This document shows, piece after piece, positions 38,205-52,200 of a stretch of DNA of 64,000 nt. Source of the DNA: Sarcocystis neurona (lineage: Eukaryota > Apicomplexa > Conoidasida > Eucoccidiorida > Sarcocystidae); the NCBI GenBank assembly GCA_000727475.1, contig KL647314.1, positions 960,812-1,024,811 of the forward strand, given 5' to 3'. The notes beneath the pieces are model-generated. The model saw only the letters and a program-made list of their open reading frames with translations. It was not told the origin of the DNA and ran no database searches. Position 1 is the first letter of the stretch, and every line of letters starts with the position of its first letter. Position numbers and translations under genes: made by a program.

Positions 38205-39004
38205 CTGGTACACCGGCAGGTGCAAGAGATGCAGCGGTAGCAGCCGGACCGGGAGCATTTGGTGTGACAGCAGCAGCACAACACCAGCAACACAGCAGCA
38301 GAAACAGCGCAATAGAAGAAATCGCAGCAGCAGCAGCTGCACATGAGCAACAGCAGCAGCAGCAGCGGCAAGAGAAGAGCAACAGCAGCAGCAGATGAGC
38401 AGCTCCGACACGGCGACGGTGTCCACAGCAGAGAAGACGCAACAACAGCACCAGTAGAGGCACACGAGGAGCAATAGCCTGGCAGTTTGAAGCAGCACCA
38501 GGGGAAGCAGCAGCAAAAAAGGTAGGAACCGGCAAACACTGCGCGTGCAACGCCTGTCTGCGTACGTCGGAGACATACATACCGGCCTCTCTCCAGAGTA
38601 TTGCAGGACGTAAGGAAACTGTACGCCTCTTCTGCATGTGCGCTTCAAGTAATTAACTGTATTATACACATCGAATTCTTTACTCAAGCAAATGGCTTTT
38701 CCAGATTCAACGCGAAGATTCTTGCAATACCTCCTCCCCACGAGAAGCGATACTTTGTTTTTTCTCTCTCTCTGTCTCTCCCTCTTCTTACAGATACACA
38801 CGTACAAATATAAACCGAGAAGTTGACAGATTCACCCTCATCCATATATATATATATATATATATATATCTACACGTGTAGAATGTATAGGTAGGTTATA
38901 TGCGTATAGGTGTGTATACATACATACGCACCTACATGTGCTCCTATACAAACGCCGCGACAGTCTATGAGAGAACATCAGCATCAAGCAATTGCACGTG
39001 ATAC

Positions 39005-39037
<33 letters not shown>

Positions 39038-41970
39038 GATGCAGATGTGCTCTTCTACGTTTAGAAGGATATATGTTTGCACACACATATATATACATAC
39101 ATGTATGTATATATTTATATATATCCAAATAAGATTGCAAATACGAAAAGGCCGGGTCAGCACCACCGTGGAAATGTCCACGCTCCATATCCATACATGT
39201 ATATATACGTATGTATCCACGCATGTATACGAACGTGTGCAGACATCACCGGAAGGCTTGTCGGTAGCTGGGATCCCTTGAAACGATGGCAAGGGGAGTA
39301 AATGGAGGGTACATTTTCACTTTTGTAGAAAAATGAAGAACGTGTAACGGGTGACCGTCCACCCTGGAGGAGGATAGCCGCAGTGTTCTACTGTGTGAGA
39401 TGCTTGCTCAGATACACGACCACCTTTCTCTGTCTATTCGCTCCTGGTGATAGCATATATATATATATGTTTATATTTAGAAGTGAGGGCACAAATACCT
39501 ACGTTTGGGTCGATACGGAGGGTGAACATGCATATATTTGTCACTCCCTATGTTACACAGCTACACGCCTAGCTAAACAAGTATCCGTTTCCGCGCCTAT
39601 TCTCTCTGTCCGTCTCCCCCTCTCAATCTATATACACATATAAATATATGCCCCCATACGTACCTAACCACACATATAACTACATATGTACGCACCTATA
39701 TCTGTTTATATCTGCAACTACTTGATGCTGACGTTTTCCTTCGTCCTGTCAACTTTTCCTCTTTGTATCTCTATTTATCTACAAACATACATAGATGGAT
39801 GGCATGAAAGCAACGCACCACCACTACGGTGAGAGAGGAACAGAAGAAGGGATTGTCTTGATATCAACCTGCTCGTGGGGCATCTGTTGAAAGTTTTCTT
39901 CTCGCTACCTTTACCAGGAGAAACAGATAACAACTTCTCTTTTGCAGAAGTTAAAGAATCTCTCCAGACGCAGCAGGAAGACAATCACGGGTGAGCAAAC
40001 GTAGACGACAACGTGCGGAAAAGTAGATGCATGCATGTGGACATCTATTCACGTATCTGTTGATACAAATATGTGTGTCTATAAAAACATGCGTGTCTGG
40101 AGAGACACATGCGTGTGCACGTGGAAACCTTTATGTCTATTCATAGATGAACGTACCCCTGCATATACACATATATATATATATATGCATATAGAGACAC
40201 CTACGTACTGTACGTATACATATATATAATATAGACATATATAGGCATATAGAGATACGTCTGTACATAAAGACGAACGTATCTGCATGCACGTGTTATA
40301 TATACACGTATGTGGGGGCATATATGTGGGTGCACAAGGTTGAAGGAAGAGAGATAGGAGCTCCGTCAGTTGTAACAGAAGTAGTCAACGAACGTCCAGC
40401 GTTCTCCAGTATTGATACGCACTACCTGAGGGCACGTCAAAAAAGTGAACCCCTGCATAGAAACTACACGTGTTTGTGTGTATCTGTGTATGTCCGTCGC
40501 TGCTACACTGATATCTGTCTATCTCTCTATGCATAGACACAGACATATATGTATAGCACATAAGTTGCACTAGTAAACACGTGTGAATACACGCATAGAT
40601 AGGCAGTTCTCTCTCCTTCCTGTGTGGGAGTCCCTCCTTATAAAAATACACACGTGTGTATACGAGGCGATAAAGTGAACGCTGTGTCCGGAGAGCGGAG
40701 GACAGAGAGAAGTGGAGACCCGTACGCATAGATATTGATTTATGTTCAATGAGACCACAAGTATGGACAAAATACGGCGTCTCTGCACGCTGACGTTTCT
40801 CCCTTTCTACAGGCGTTCCGGCTTTAGCACGTACGTATACACAAGAAAGTCTGCGGCCTCTATAAAAGGTCTGACTCACCCCCCTGCACAGCCTGCTTGG
40901 CGAGAACCGCCCTTCTGAAGACTTCCTCCACCAGCTGCTGCTGCTGCGTCTTCTGCTGCCTCTTCGGGAGATGCGGTCCACCAGCAGCAGCAGCGGAGAG
41001 AGACGGCAGCACGTCGAATTCTTCTCTCGAAAACAGGCAGTTCTTTACTTTCCCATCTGCAGTCACTCTGGGCACCAGCACACCACCAACAGCAACACAC
41101 ACAGACACGTTGCTGCTGCTGCTGCGATTAAGACCGCTACCTGCAGGTGTACCTGCCTGCGGTCCTCTGCTGCTGCTGCTGCAACATAGAGAACGTGCAC
41201 TTCACCTCGCCGATGCTGCTCTCCTTCCGTCAACGCGCACACGATCGCCTCCGCCATCTGCAGTTGCTGCTCTTTGGCTGCGGAATACGTACACGTAAAT
41301 GCATGCAGCTGTACAGTAAATCCGCCTTCCGCAAATGCGTTTTATATACAAACAGGTACCCGTGTCCTTGGCGTTGCCATACAGATAAAGAATGGAAATT
41401 CAGACAAATTTTGCAGACGTCCCAGGCTGAAATCAAGTTTATATACGCAAAGGAACATCTATGTAGACGCAGAATAATGTCACATCTGCACTCCATTGTA
41501 CGTACGCAGAGGGACATCGGTACAGACGCAGAAGCATATCGAGACATCGAGCAAAACCATTTGCTACTATCGGTTGGCTGTACTGTCCGTACGAATGAGA
41601 CGGAGGGAGAGGCACACATAGAGAAGAAGAGACAGAGACACCGAAACAGAGAAATGTTACCAGGAAAACTTCCCTGTGTTCGCACGTTTATGTGTGCGTC
41701 TGCACGTACACAAGCATACACGTTATACGTGTATACATATAGAGAGAGAAGGAGAGAGAGACAGGTACACATATATATATATATATATTCATATATATAC
41801 ATATATACGGATCACATATAGGTATAGAAACGTGTGAGCAGGTGCGCGTGTGCAGAGATGTAGAAACAGACAAACAAAAAAAGAGCACACGTACGCACAT
41901 ATAAATATATATACATATATATGTATAATGCGTCTATGCGGGGTCTGTAATCATTATACACATACATACA

Positions 41971-42010
<40 letters not shown>

Positions 42011-42044
42011 ATGCGTCCATGTACGGTATGCAATCATTGTACAC

Positions 42045-42076
<32 letters not shown>

Positions 42077-44145
42077 ACGTATGTGCATATATATAATGCG
42101 TCTATGTAGGGTATGCCATATATATATACATATATATATATATATAGGTATATATATATATATACATACATATCTATATAATGCGTCTATGTAGGGTATG
42201 CGATCATTATGCACAGAAATATTATTGTTCTTCGATAGAACGCGGGAGCAGGTCCACCTAGAAAAGAGGAAGTATCATACCTGAGGCGATTGCAGGAGCT
42301 ACAGAAAAGATCTGTAACAGCAGCGACTATCCCGATGCACCCTTTATAGCCAGGCACGTAGTAAAGCGACGCCGTCTCGTTGGCTCCCACAAACGCTCCT
42401 ACTTCTTCTTCTTCAGCCGCTGTAATGCCTGCTGGCCCTGCTGCCACTTCTCCTCCTCCTGCGCTTCCGTTTGCTGCTGGTCTTCCTTCTGCCGCTCTTC
42501 TCCGTTCTGGCGCTGTTCTCCGTTCTGCGGCTGCTCGTCGCTCTCCTGCTTCTGCTGCCCTTCCCTCTCCTGCTGCTGCTGCGCTTCCTTGTGCTGCGGC
42601 TGCTGTTTCTTCCGCCGCGGCGGCTTCCTCCGCTCCGGCGACTGCTGCTTCTTTTGTACGCGAGAATGTCTCGGGCAGCTGCCGCAGCTGGGGGTAACAG
42701 TGCCGGATGACACTGACTATTTCTTCCTTGCCGACCACGAGCTTCTTCTCCCAACCTGCAGCAGCACCGGCAGCACCAGAAGCAGCAGAACAGTCTCGGT
42801 AAGAAGAAGAAGAAGAATAGAAGAGGATAAACGCAGCAACAGGACCGCAAAGAAGAACGCGCAGATGCAGCAGCAGCAATCCCAAGAAAAAGCAGCTGCC
42901 ACAGTAGACATCGGCGAATCTGCGCATGCAGTGTCCGTCCTTTTCCGCATACACACTGCGCCGCAAAAGTGTTCAGGCCCACCTTCAGATACCTACGTTC
43001 ACTTGAACATTTTATCATATATACATAGGGAGATACACATACGTGTGTACCAGACGAGACAGAGTAGCACGTATAGAAGTACAGCCAATGTTCAAGACGA
43101 AGCCCGAGAGCAATTTATATATATATATATATATGTGGGCTGTTATGAAATAGACCAGCGTGTATGTAAATATAGCCCGTGTTTCGGATAGAGCCCAACA
43201 GGAGAATATATATATATATATGCTGTTTCATCTACGTGTGTCTATAGAGACAGACAAGGACTTGATGGGATGGATAGGTATAGTTCGATCATAAGATAGA
43301 TGGTATAGACGTGTCGGCAGCTCGGTAGGTATGCAGACAAATGTAAAGCGTCCCACGTTTCCGACGTACGTAACTTTCCATTCCATTCTTCCGTTTATAG
43401 AGCAGGAGTCATAGCCACCATCGCGCGCGCGAGCCGTTACATATGCGCGAGCGCACAACGGCGTTTTTCTCTACGTGTGTACGCACGTGCGTACATATAT
43501 GTGTGGATCTCTGCAGCAGGTGTCTACGTGAGAGTATGTGTGCGCAAGCACCTGTATACATACATAACTTTGGATGAAGGGTCGTAGGGCAAGAGGAGGG
43601 GAAGAGAAAGAAGCGCGTCTTCATGATACCGCGCAGAAACGAATCCACGGCCTCGTGCGTGGCCACCCAGTGGCGCAAAAAGACCACACATGTGCACATA
43701 TATATATAAATGCACATATGTGGACCAGCGCATGCAGGTAGAGCTGTCAATAGCTGCATGCATAGATGCGTAAGTGTCTACACATATACATGTGTATATA
43801 TGTGTATGTGTGCAACTCTCCACTACCGCAAATACGTGGAGAAACGGCACGCGTGGACCCGCACGCGTCACGCGCCGTCGCTATATGAATGCCACGGGCC
43901 CTCTGACCGGAAGTTTACTTCTCTTTTCTATCGCTATTCTTTCGGAACCTTCTCAACAGTAGCACATACATGCACACGTACATCCACACTATACCGATAT
44001 ACATATACACATTTATATAGGTGTAGACGGTAAAAGGTACGTACAAATATATACATATATATATTCCTTTATGCGTGCACACGTTGTAGTAGACGTACCA
44101 CAACGAATGATGACCGCAGGTACTGGAGAGTATATACAAATACGT

Positions 44146-44176
<31 letters not shown>

Positions 44177-47100
44177 TATGGATAGATAGGTAGGTAGACA
44201 GGTAGATACATCGATCATACATATACGTGTGCGTGTATATATATTATATGAATATCTGTAGACGCACATACGTTCACATATATATATATGTAGAATCTAC
44301 GGAATGAGTTCCAGAGTCTACAGGAAGAGCGGGGGAAAAAAGTAAATCGTCTTTGTTACAGAAACGTGCCGTCCTCGAAGGCTTCTATAATTATTGATAT
44401 AGTATATCTATGTGCATTCGTGAGTATAAGAGACGCGCACACACCAGTCCATACATATATATATATATATATGTAAATAGATAGATAGGTAGGTATCTGT
44501 GTATACTGTCTTCACGCACCTCCTTTATGTGGCTATGAAGACTACTTGATTGACAGTGTAACAAATATTTGTGGGAAGATGCAGAACTTTGTTGAGTTCT
44601 TCATGTGAGCGGATCGAGGAAAGACGCACTGTTTCCTTTAAATGGCATAAACTCGATAAAGCGGACATGCACCGGCAGATCCTGGGTCAGTTTTACAAAA
44701 TCGACGATCTCCTGCAGCAGCAAGAACAGCAGCAGGAACAGCACCACCTGTGGAATTGCAGCAGCACCAGGAGCGCCGCAGGAGCACGCAGAAGCGAGAG
44801 CCTTAGCAGCAGTAGCAGCGAGAGGAGAGGAACAGCACCACTAGCGGCAGCAGGAGCGCCGCAGGAGGCAGAAGCGAAAGCCTCGACAGCCGCAGCAACA
44901 AGAGGAGAGGAGCAGCACCAGCCCCTGCAGCAGCAGCAGCAAGAGAAGCAACAGCAGGAAGAGCGGCAACGGAGCAGCGGCAGGTGAGGCCAGCCACGGC
45001 AACATGTCAGAAGCAAAAAAGCAGCAGCGACCGCGTGGGCGCACCGCTAGTAGGGGCACAGGAGCCACAAAAGACAAGCGAAGGGCGCAGCAGGAGGCTG
45101 TCCGCCGGAATGGCAACAGGGAAGCAGCAGCAGAGGCAAAAAGGAAGTAGCACCAGCATCAACAGGTTTACACAAGCAGCACCAGTGAGTCACTAGCAGC
45201 AGCTGCTACGACACAGCAGCAGGAGTGGAGCAGCAGCGGCGCCGGCAGCAGAGCAGTTGCACTAGCAGCAATAAAACAAAAAAAGCGGCAATACTACAGC
45301 AGCAGCAGCATTATAACGCACGTGGAGCAGCGGCAATAGCGCAGTTGCTGCTGCAGCAGGTGCGCTAATGCAGTTGAAACAGCGGCAGCACCAGCAGAAG
45401 CGAGTGGGTCGCAGCAGGACCAGCAAAACGATTTCACAGTACCAGTGCTGCTGGCAGCAGCAGCGACACCAGCAGCAACGGCGCGCCAGTAGCAGCAGCG
45501 GGAGGAGTGGCGACAGCAGGAGCCACCGCGGCGGGTGTCTGACGAGCAGCAGGAGCAGCACTCGCAGGCGCAGCGGAACCCGAAGCAGCAGGAGCGGCAG
45601 GTGGGAAAGAAGTAGCCGGTCAACAGCCGGAGTCGCAACAGCGTCGAGGTCAAAAGTGTTAACAGTGGCAGCAGCAGTAAAGCAGCAGCAGCTATAGACG
45701 CGGCGAAGCAGCGGCAGCAGTGGGCTTGTGAGTAGTCGTCTCAGGACTGCCAGCCGCAGCAGCACGCCCACGTGTGACGCCTGCAGCAACAGGCGCAGCA
45801 TGTGCCTGGCAGCTGCCGCAGCAAGCGCAGGACTGTTAGCCGCTGCAGCAAGCGCAGGAGTGAAGCAGCTGCATCAGCAGTGAAGCAGCCACAGGAGCAG
45901 CGAAGCAGCTGCAGCAGCAGGGAGAGGGAGGGAAACAGACGCTTGTGGCCACGTCCATAGATGAGTTTGGACAGCCGGAAGGGAAGAGATGCAGACAGCT
46001 GTATATATTCAGGAGAGGGTCGAACACTACCCACTTACGCCTCTTCGTGTATTGCGAAAAAATTCTACAGATATTTCACATTTGAAAATTCATCTGCAGC
46101 AACAGCACTTTTGGTCCATACATTCAGACGAGACGGCAACGGCAGAACGGGGAAAAGAAGCCTTTCTTCCATATTGGCAGGCGCTGATCCGCTTCTCTCT
46201 CTCTACCCGCTCACATTCATTTCGCCTCTCGGCACTTCTGTCCCGCTCACTGCCTTCCCCTGAATATCCTTCTACATCCATACATCAAATGTACTTGTCT
46301 ACACGTGTGTGCGTGTGTATGCGTGTACGTGTCCGTATGCATATATATATATATGTAGACTGATAGAAAGAAAGATCGGTCGATAGGTAGACAGATCGAA
46401 AGATAAACAGATATAGATATAGATATACGAAACTACACGCGTACACGGCGGTGCGGGTATAAAAGAGGCATTTCTAGTCAGACAGAAGTCTTCTCACGCA
46501 CCAAGCTTCACGCACATGTGTATACATATATGCGTGTACACATGTAAACTAGACATATATATATATTATATGTAAGACAGTATCTCTCGAAGATGTGTAT
46601 ATACACACATACAAGTACGTACACACAGACGTACACATATATATGTACGGTATCCCTAAAACATATATATGTACACACACATACATGTAAGTACACACAG
46701 AAGTACATATACGTATATCTGAACAACTGTACACGTATATATACAAATACACGCCGGTGTCTATTTCTCATACGTATATATGTACAGAGATACATGTATT
46801 TACACACATAAGTACATACTGGTATAGATACATATATATATATATATATATGTATGTGTATGCCTTGAGAAGCGTCTGCGATGTCGACACGCATGTGTGG
46901 CCGTCCCTGGTTTTTTTTGCAGGAATTTTCGTTTGTTTTCTTCGAAGCAGCCGCAGATTCAGAAACCAGCTGGCAGAGAGAGACGCACATACACGTCAAT
47001 GTCTAGAAGTCTGTGTGGCTGTAAATATTTATGATCCTACACTTCTGTCTGCGTGCATGTCTTTGCACGACATATGGCGGCACACACAAAAGCCCGTCCA

Positions 47101-49223
47101 CAAACGTACCGACACCTACCGAAGATATGCGTACAGGCTTGTATGTATAGGCGCATGTTTGTAGGGCCCATGCAGGTGGACAACTGAAACACGCGTGGCG
47201 GAAACAGACGCGCTCTTGCCCTAAGCCAATATGTATATACATATATATATGTGGAGTGTCTCTGCATAGCGATGGAAAAACTGCAGAAGAACGTCGATGC
47301 ATTCCATGTGTTGTCTACATCGTAGATCTTCGTCTCTGTACACGTGGGCTCCGTATAAAGGCGCGAGTCCCTCTGTGCTCATCACACATATCGCAGCAAC
47401 ATGGGCACCCGGCCGTTCACTCTGGTAAGTTGAAGGCGCGGCAGATATTCTACGAAACGTGAGGCGAAAAAGGCTGCAGACACACACATACAGATGGCCA
47501 CCCCACACCCGTGTTGCGTGTCCACATCCGCCGGTGTGTGGCTGCGCATGTCTTCCACGGGTGTGTGGGACGCGGAGACTGAGGAAGGGATGACGACGCG
47601 CAAGCAGAGCGTGGGGAGGAGAGCCTTATGCAGCCTGAATGCCTGTGCGCCTCTTTCCGGCATATGTTGGAGGGTGAAGTAGTTCATAGCCACGGCGACT
47701 TCATCGCAGACACGCAGACAGACCGGGTCATAAAGAGAGAGGCTACCATGCGTCCACAGATGTGAAGGTGGGCACACGTGCTGTTTTTTTTGACTCAGAC
47801 ACCCAAACACATACGCACGCATGCGCACACCCGTCAACGTCTCCTCTCTTCTCATTCCGCCCCATCAAAAGGCTCTACCTCGATGCTGCTGTCTCTCCCC
47901 AGCCGTACAGATATATATCTATATTGCGTTAACAGATAAACATATACATCCCATGCATGCAGATGTGTGGAGACACATACAAAGACAGATGAGCGTGTGT
48001 GACTGGACCGATGAATATATAGGGTTTCTCTGCAGATGAGATCGTGGCGATGTGTGCACGTCGGGATGTGCTGCGTGCCTTCTTCTGGATATCTCTTCGT
48101 CTTCGTGTCCACGCTAATCCACCGATATATATACGGTTGTGCGGAGGGTATCGAGCTGCGGCCTTCTCTCGCGCGCTCTCTTCGATCTCTTCTTCCTTTC
48201 ACACGTGACTACCTCTGCGACGACACGCTCTCGCGTTCGTGCTGCTGCAGGGCGAGTGACGAAGAGAAGCACCACACAGCGGTCGGCACACATACACCCC
48301 CTTGTGTCGTTCGTAGAAAGAGACAAGCGGACAAAGAAGAATTCGTTGGAATGGGAAGGACAAAAGAAGACAAACGAAAAGGTGCATTTGGAAAGGAGAG
48401 GAAAACGTTACATCGTCGTTGAAGCCGCGCAACAACACCACGTTGATCTTCACCAGGCACATGTCTGCTGCTATGAGGTGCATCAACCCCTGCAAAAAAT
48501 TGAACGCACACACACACAGACAGAGACACGGACGCGTTCCTCCGTAGATTTACACATACACACGCACACACGCAGATATACACATATACATACATGAGTG
48601 AACTTGTAATGATTTACTGCCGCAGATGGATAGGCTAAATGAAGAGGAGCACACACGTCCATTCGACAGATACACTGCTGATTGCCCGCATGCAAATGCT
48701 TACAGAAAAAGACACACAGGGACTCACACACACGTGCTCACACACACACACACACACACACCTACCTGCACAGGAATGCGCATAGAATAAATATCCAGGT
48801 TAAATTCACAGAGGTACCTCTACACAAATGCCGTTGCATATAGGGACACATAAATGCATGTATATATATATATATATATATATATACAGAGAGACAGAGA
48901 GAGAGACAGGTACTGATGTGGATATACACGTAACGTTACACGTGTAAACACACACACACACAAACATACGCACACATACACATATATATATATATATATA
49001 TAAACCTAGATGTTAACACACATATACATCTAGACATTCATATTAATACGTGTATTCGACTATATACTTATATACAGGGGTGTTTGCATATCGTCCATAC
49101 CTATATATATGTGTACACGTACACGTGCATACGGATGTTCATACAGAGAGACTCGTATGTATACAGCCATACACATATTTACACATACGTATACGCTAAT
49201 GCGCGTCCATCTATCTATCTATC

Positions 49224-49256
<33 letters not shown>

Positions 49257-52200
49257 CGCTCGTTGCTGCTACACACAGGCGGACGTACGTGTCAGTTTTG
49301 AGAAGCAGCAGACGCAGCAGTTCTCTTCGCGTGCTCCGGACAGGGAGGCATTCTACGGAGATACAAGTCTCCCAGATTCTCCTCTCTACTTACACACTTT
49401 TAGAAGATATATGCACGCGGACGCATACCATCTATGTATGTAGATATGTTTTAAAATGTATGCTGTTGCACAGGTGGTCGCCCAGGAAACAGCAACGAGC
49501 GGGCTGCTGTCCACGTTTGGTCGTCTCCACTTGCACGTCCCGAAGAAAGTGGGACGCGGAAGTGGCAAAAAAAGGGGCCGCTGTTCCTCCGTAGTACTCA
49601 CCCAGGCGGACTGTAGAACTTGGCAGGTGCGTGCATATGCATGTGTACGCGTACCAGATGAATACACAAGTGTTAGCATGCCCTTCTGTATACATATATA
49701 TATATATAGGTGCAAATGGAGGAAGACATATCTACACGGATTTATTTCCATTTCTATACATATATAATTGACTGCAAATTGATACGTATGCGCATATGTG
49801 TGTGTAGGTGTGTGTATGTAGACAAGCTCACACGCACGGGAGCACGTGCAGACATGTATGCACGTAGACGTATATATATAGAGAGAACCACAAATCCACA
49901 TATATACACATATATACATATACTTACATATATATATATATATATATATATGTACTGATGCGTACGTAAATATGGTTATGAAGACGTTCCCAACATTTCC
50001 TTATTTTTTACATTTTCCATCCGTTCAAATGTCTGACGAGGAGCACACACGTCCGTAGGTCTTCGTCAGCAGCTCCAACGTATAACGCACATATGTGTAC
50101 ATACGTCTGCATGCCACATATATGCGTATATATATATATATACATGTATACTTCCACAGTGTGTGGATATCCATTTACAGAGAAAGATATATATATATAT
50201 ATATATCTATGTGTAAGGTTCCATAATTCTGGGTATATAGGTTGCACGTGTATATTGATACGTAGAACACACATCTGTCAGCGCATATATATACATATAT
50301 ATACATATCTATTGGCGTGACTATATCTGTCCCTACGCGTACGTATACACATGTGTGCGGAGGTAGTTATAATACATTTGTAAGCAATCACTCATAGACA
50401 CCAGACATTTATTTGTATTGAGAGACCGAAGAAGAAAGAGAAAGAGAAGCGAAAACGGCGGCAAATGTACCTTCCAGACGGTCGCGAAGCCGCTGACGCC
50501 GGTGAGCATCTGGTAGCGTTCCTTCCGGAGTGTATCAAGGCTACAGCAGAAGACAAAAGAAAAGAAACTTTGCTGTGAGTTTACCGCTCCAGGAAGACAC
50601 GAAGTCGACTCTTTCTTTAGCAGAAGAAAAATACGGGTAGCAGCGTTCAGAGTGAGGGAAGGGGAAGCCGACGAGAAAGGAAGCTGCGGTCTACTTCGTG
50701 GAACAACAAAAAGAACAAGTGTGTACACTGCGTGGAGAAGAAACAGCCAACTACACGCAGCAGACGATCTGGCAAAGAGAGAGACAGACTGAATAGTGTG
50801 GCGCCTTTTCAGAAGAAAAAACGAAGCAGCAGCAATAGCAGCTGCAACAGCAGCAGCAGCAACAGCAGCAGCAGCGACGGCAGCAGCAGCAATAGCAACA
50901 GCAGCAGCAATAGCAACAGCAGCAGCACCAGCAGTAGCAACAGCAGCAGCAGCAATAGCAACGGCAGCGGGAATAGCAACAGCAACAGCAGCAGCAGCAT
51001 CGGCAGACGCAGAAGCAGCAGAATTCAGAGCCGCGCTGGTGCACAGCAGCATCCTCTCCTGTCAGTCAAGTCCTGCAGATCGGTGTGCGACTCCGCCACA
51101 CGTACACTGGTACGTCTTTCTTCGCACATGACGCCATAACAGAACAAGTAGTACCAGCAACAGATACACAGCAGGGGCGGCAACAGCGGCAGGAGAGACA
51201 GCGCGGCGAGTAGCAGCAGATACAGCAAGGGCCGCGGCAGCAGATATACAGCAGGGGTGGCAGCAGCAGCAGATGTATACATCAGGGGCGGCAGCAGCAG
51301 CAGATAGATACAGCAGGGCAGCAGGAGCCAGAGGGCAAGAGCCGCGCGACAGATGGAGCAGCGAAGCAGCGAGAGCGGCAGCAGAAAGGGCAGCAGCAGC
51401 AACAGAGGTACGCCGAGGAAAGCCGCAGGAGGCGTCAGTGTAGCACGGGTAGGAGCAGCAGCAGATATAGAATAGCAGCTGCCACAACAACAGGAAGCGG
51501 ACGGATTGACAGCTATTGCCTACCTACTCTTTCGTGTAGGCTTCGAAGTGGGAAATTCATTTGTCGTGCAAGTCTACCTATAGACTGTATCGATAAGTAA
51601 TTCATATGTCTCTCTCTCACTTCCTTGTTATACATACACATATATACGTATTTCCTCTGTCTCTCCCGCCTTCATATTATACACACATATATGTATATAC
51701 ACTTACATATGTAGATATTTCCCCTCTTTCTTCCACTTCCTTGTTATTGCAGAGAATCTCCTGCTATTTCCCCAAGTAGGAAACTAGGGGCGACTACCGT
51801 AGATTCACCAGCGGTCGATCAGATGTTCCTGCAGTTGATTCTCTACAGTCCTCTACTTCAGAATGCTGACAAAGTACACACAGGTGTATACACGTCCGCT
51901 TCACTCTAGAGAGTTCTTTCCCTTTAAATTAACAAAAATCCACAGATGTGTACCTACATATATATATATATATATATGTATGTATATGCGTGTGTGGACA
52001 TATATATATATATATAGGTATGCCTACGTAGGTGGATGTATATACGGCGGAATGCAATCACAAAGGATATACCAGGAAATACAGATACATAAAGAATTGA
52101 TGTACATACATATTGAAGTGCAAAGAGAAGAGTAGAATTCAGAGAATACCAGGAGATCCTCTAAAATAAAAAGAAAGTCAGAGAAACAGGAGAAATACAT

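Noticed and set aside
39775..39984. Minus-strand frame tested as the MoaA C terminus
   Set aside because: The true end (NRPMIRIGG) was found at 38143-38204 with matching phase.
43524..43759. Minus-strand segment [18 protein letters not shown] in a MoaA intron
   Set aside because: Short, bounded by TA repeats and not needed for the reading frame; no family recognised.
47382..47855. Minus-strand open frame in a MoaA intron ([15 protein letters not shown]...)
   Set aside because: Composition is partly coding-like, but there are no good splice sites, no family motif, and exons 6 and 7 of MoaA join in phase without it.
48860..49260. Regular repeats considered as a CRISPR array
   Set aside because: These are simple TA/CA microsatellites in a eukaryotic intron without repeat-spacer structure.
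50333..51052. A 239-codon minus-strand frame rich in Ala and Val
   Set aside because: Most of it is translated CTG/CAG repeat in an intron. Only [12 protein letters not shown] through ATVWK is real, and that was called as MoaA exon 5.
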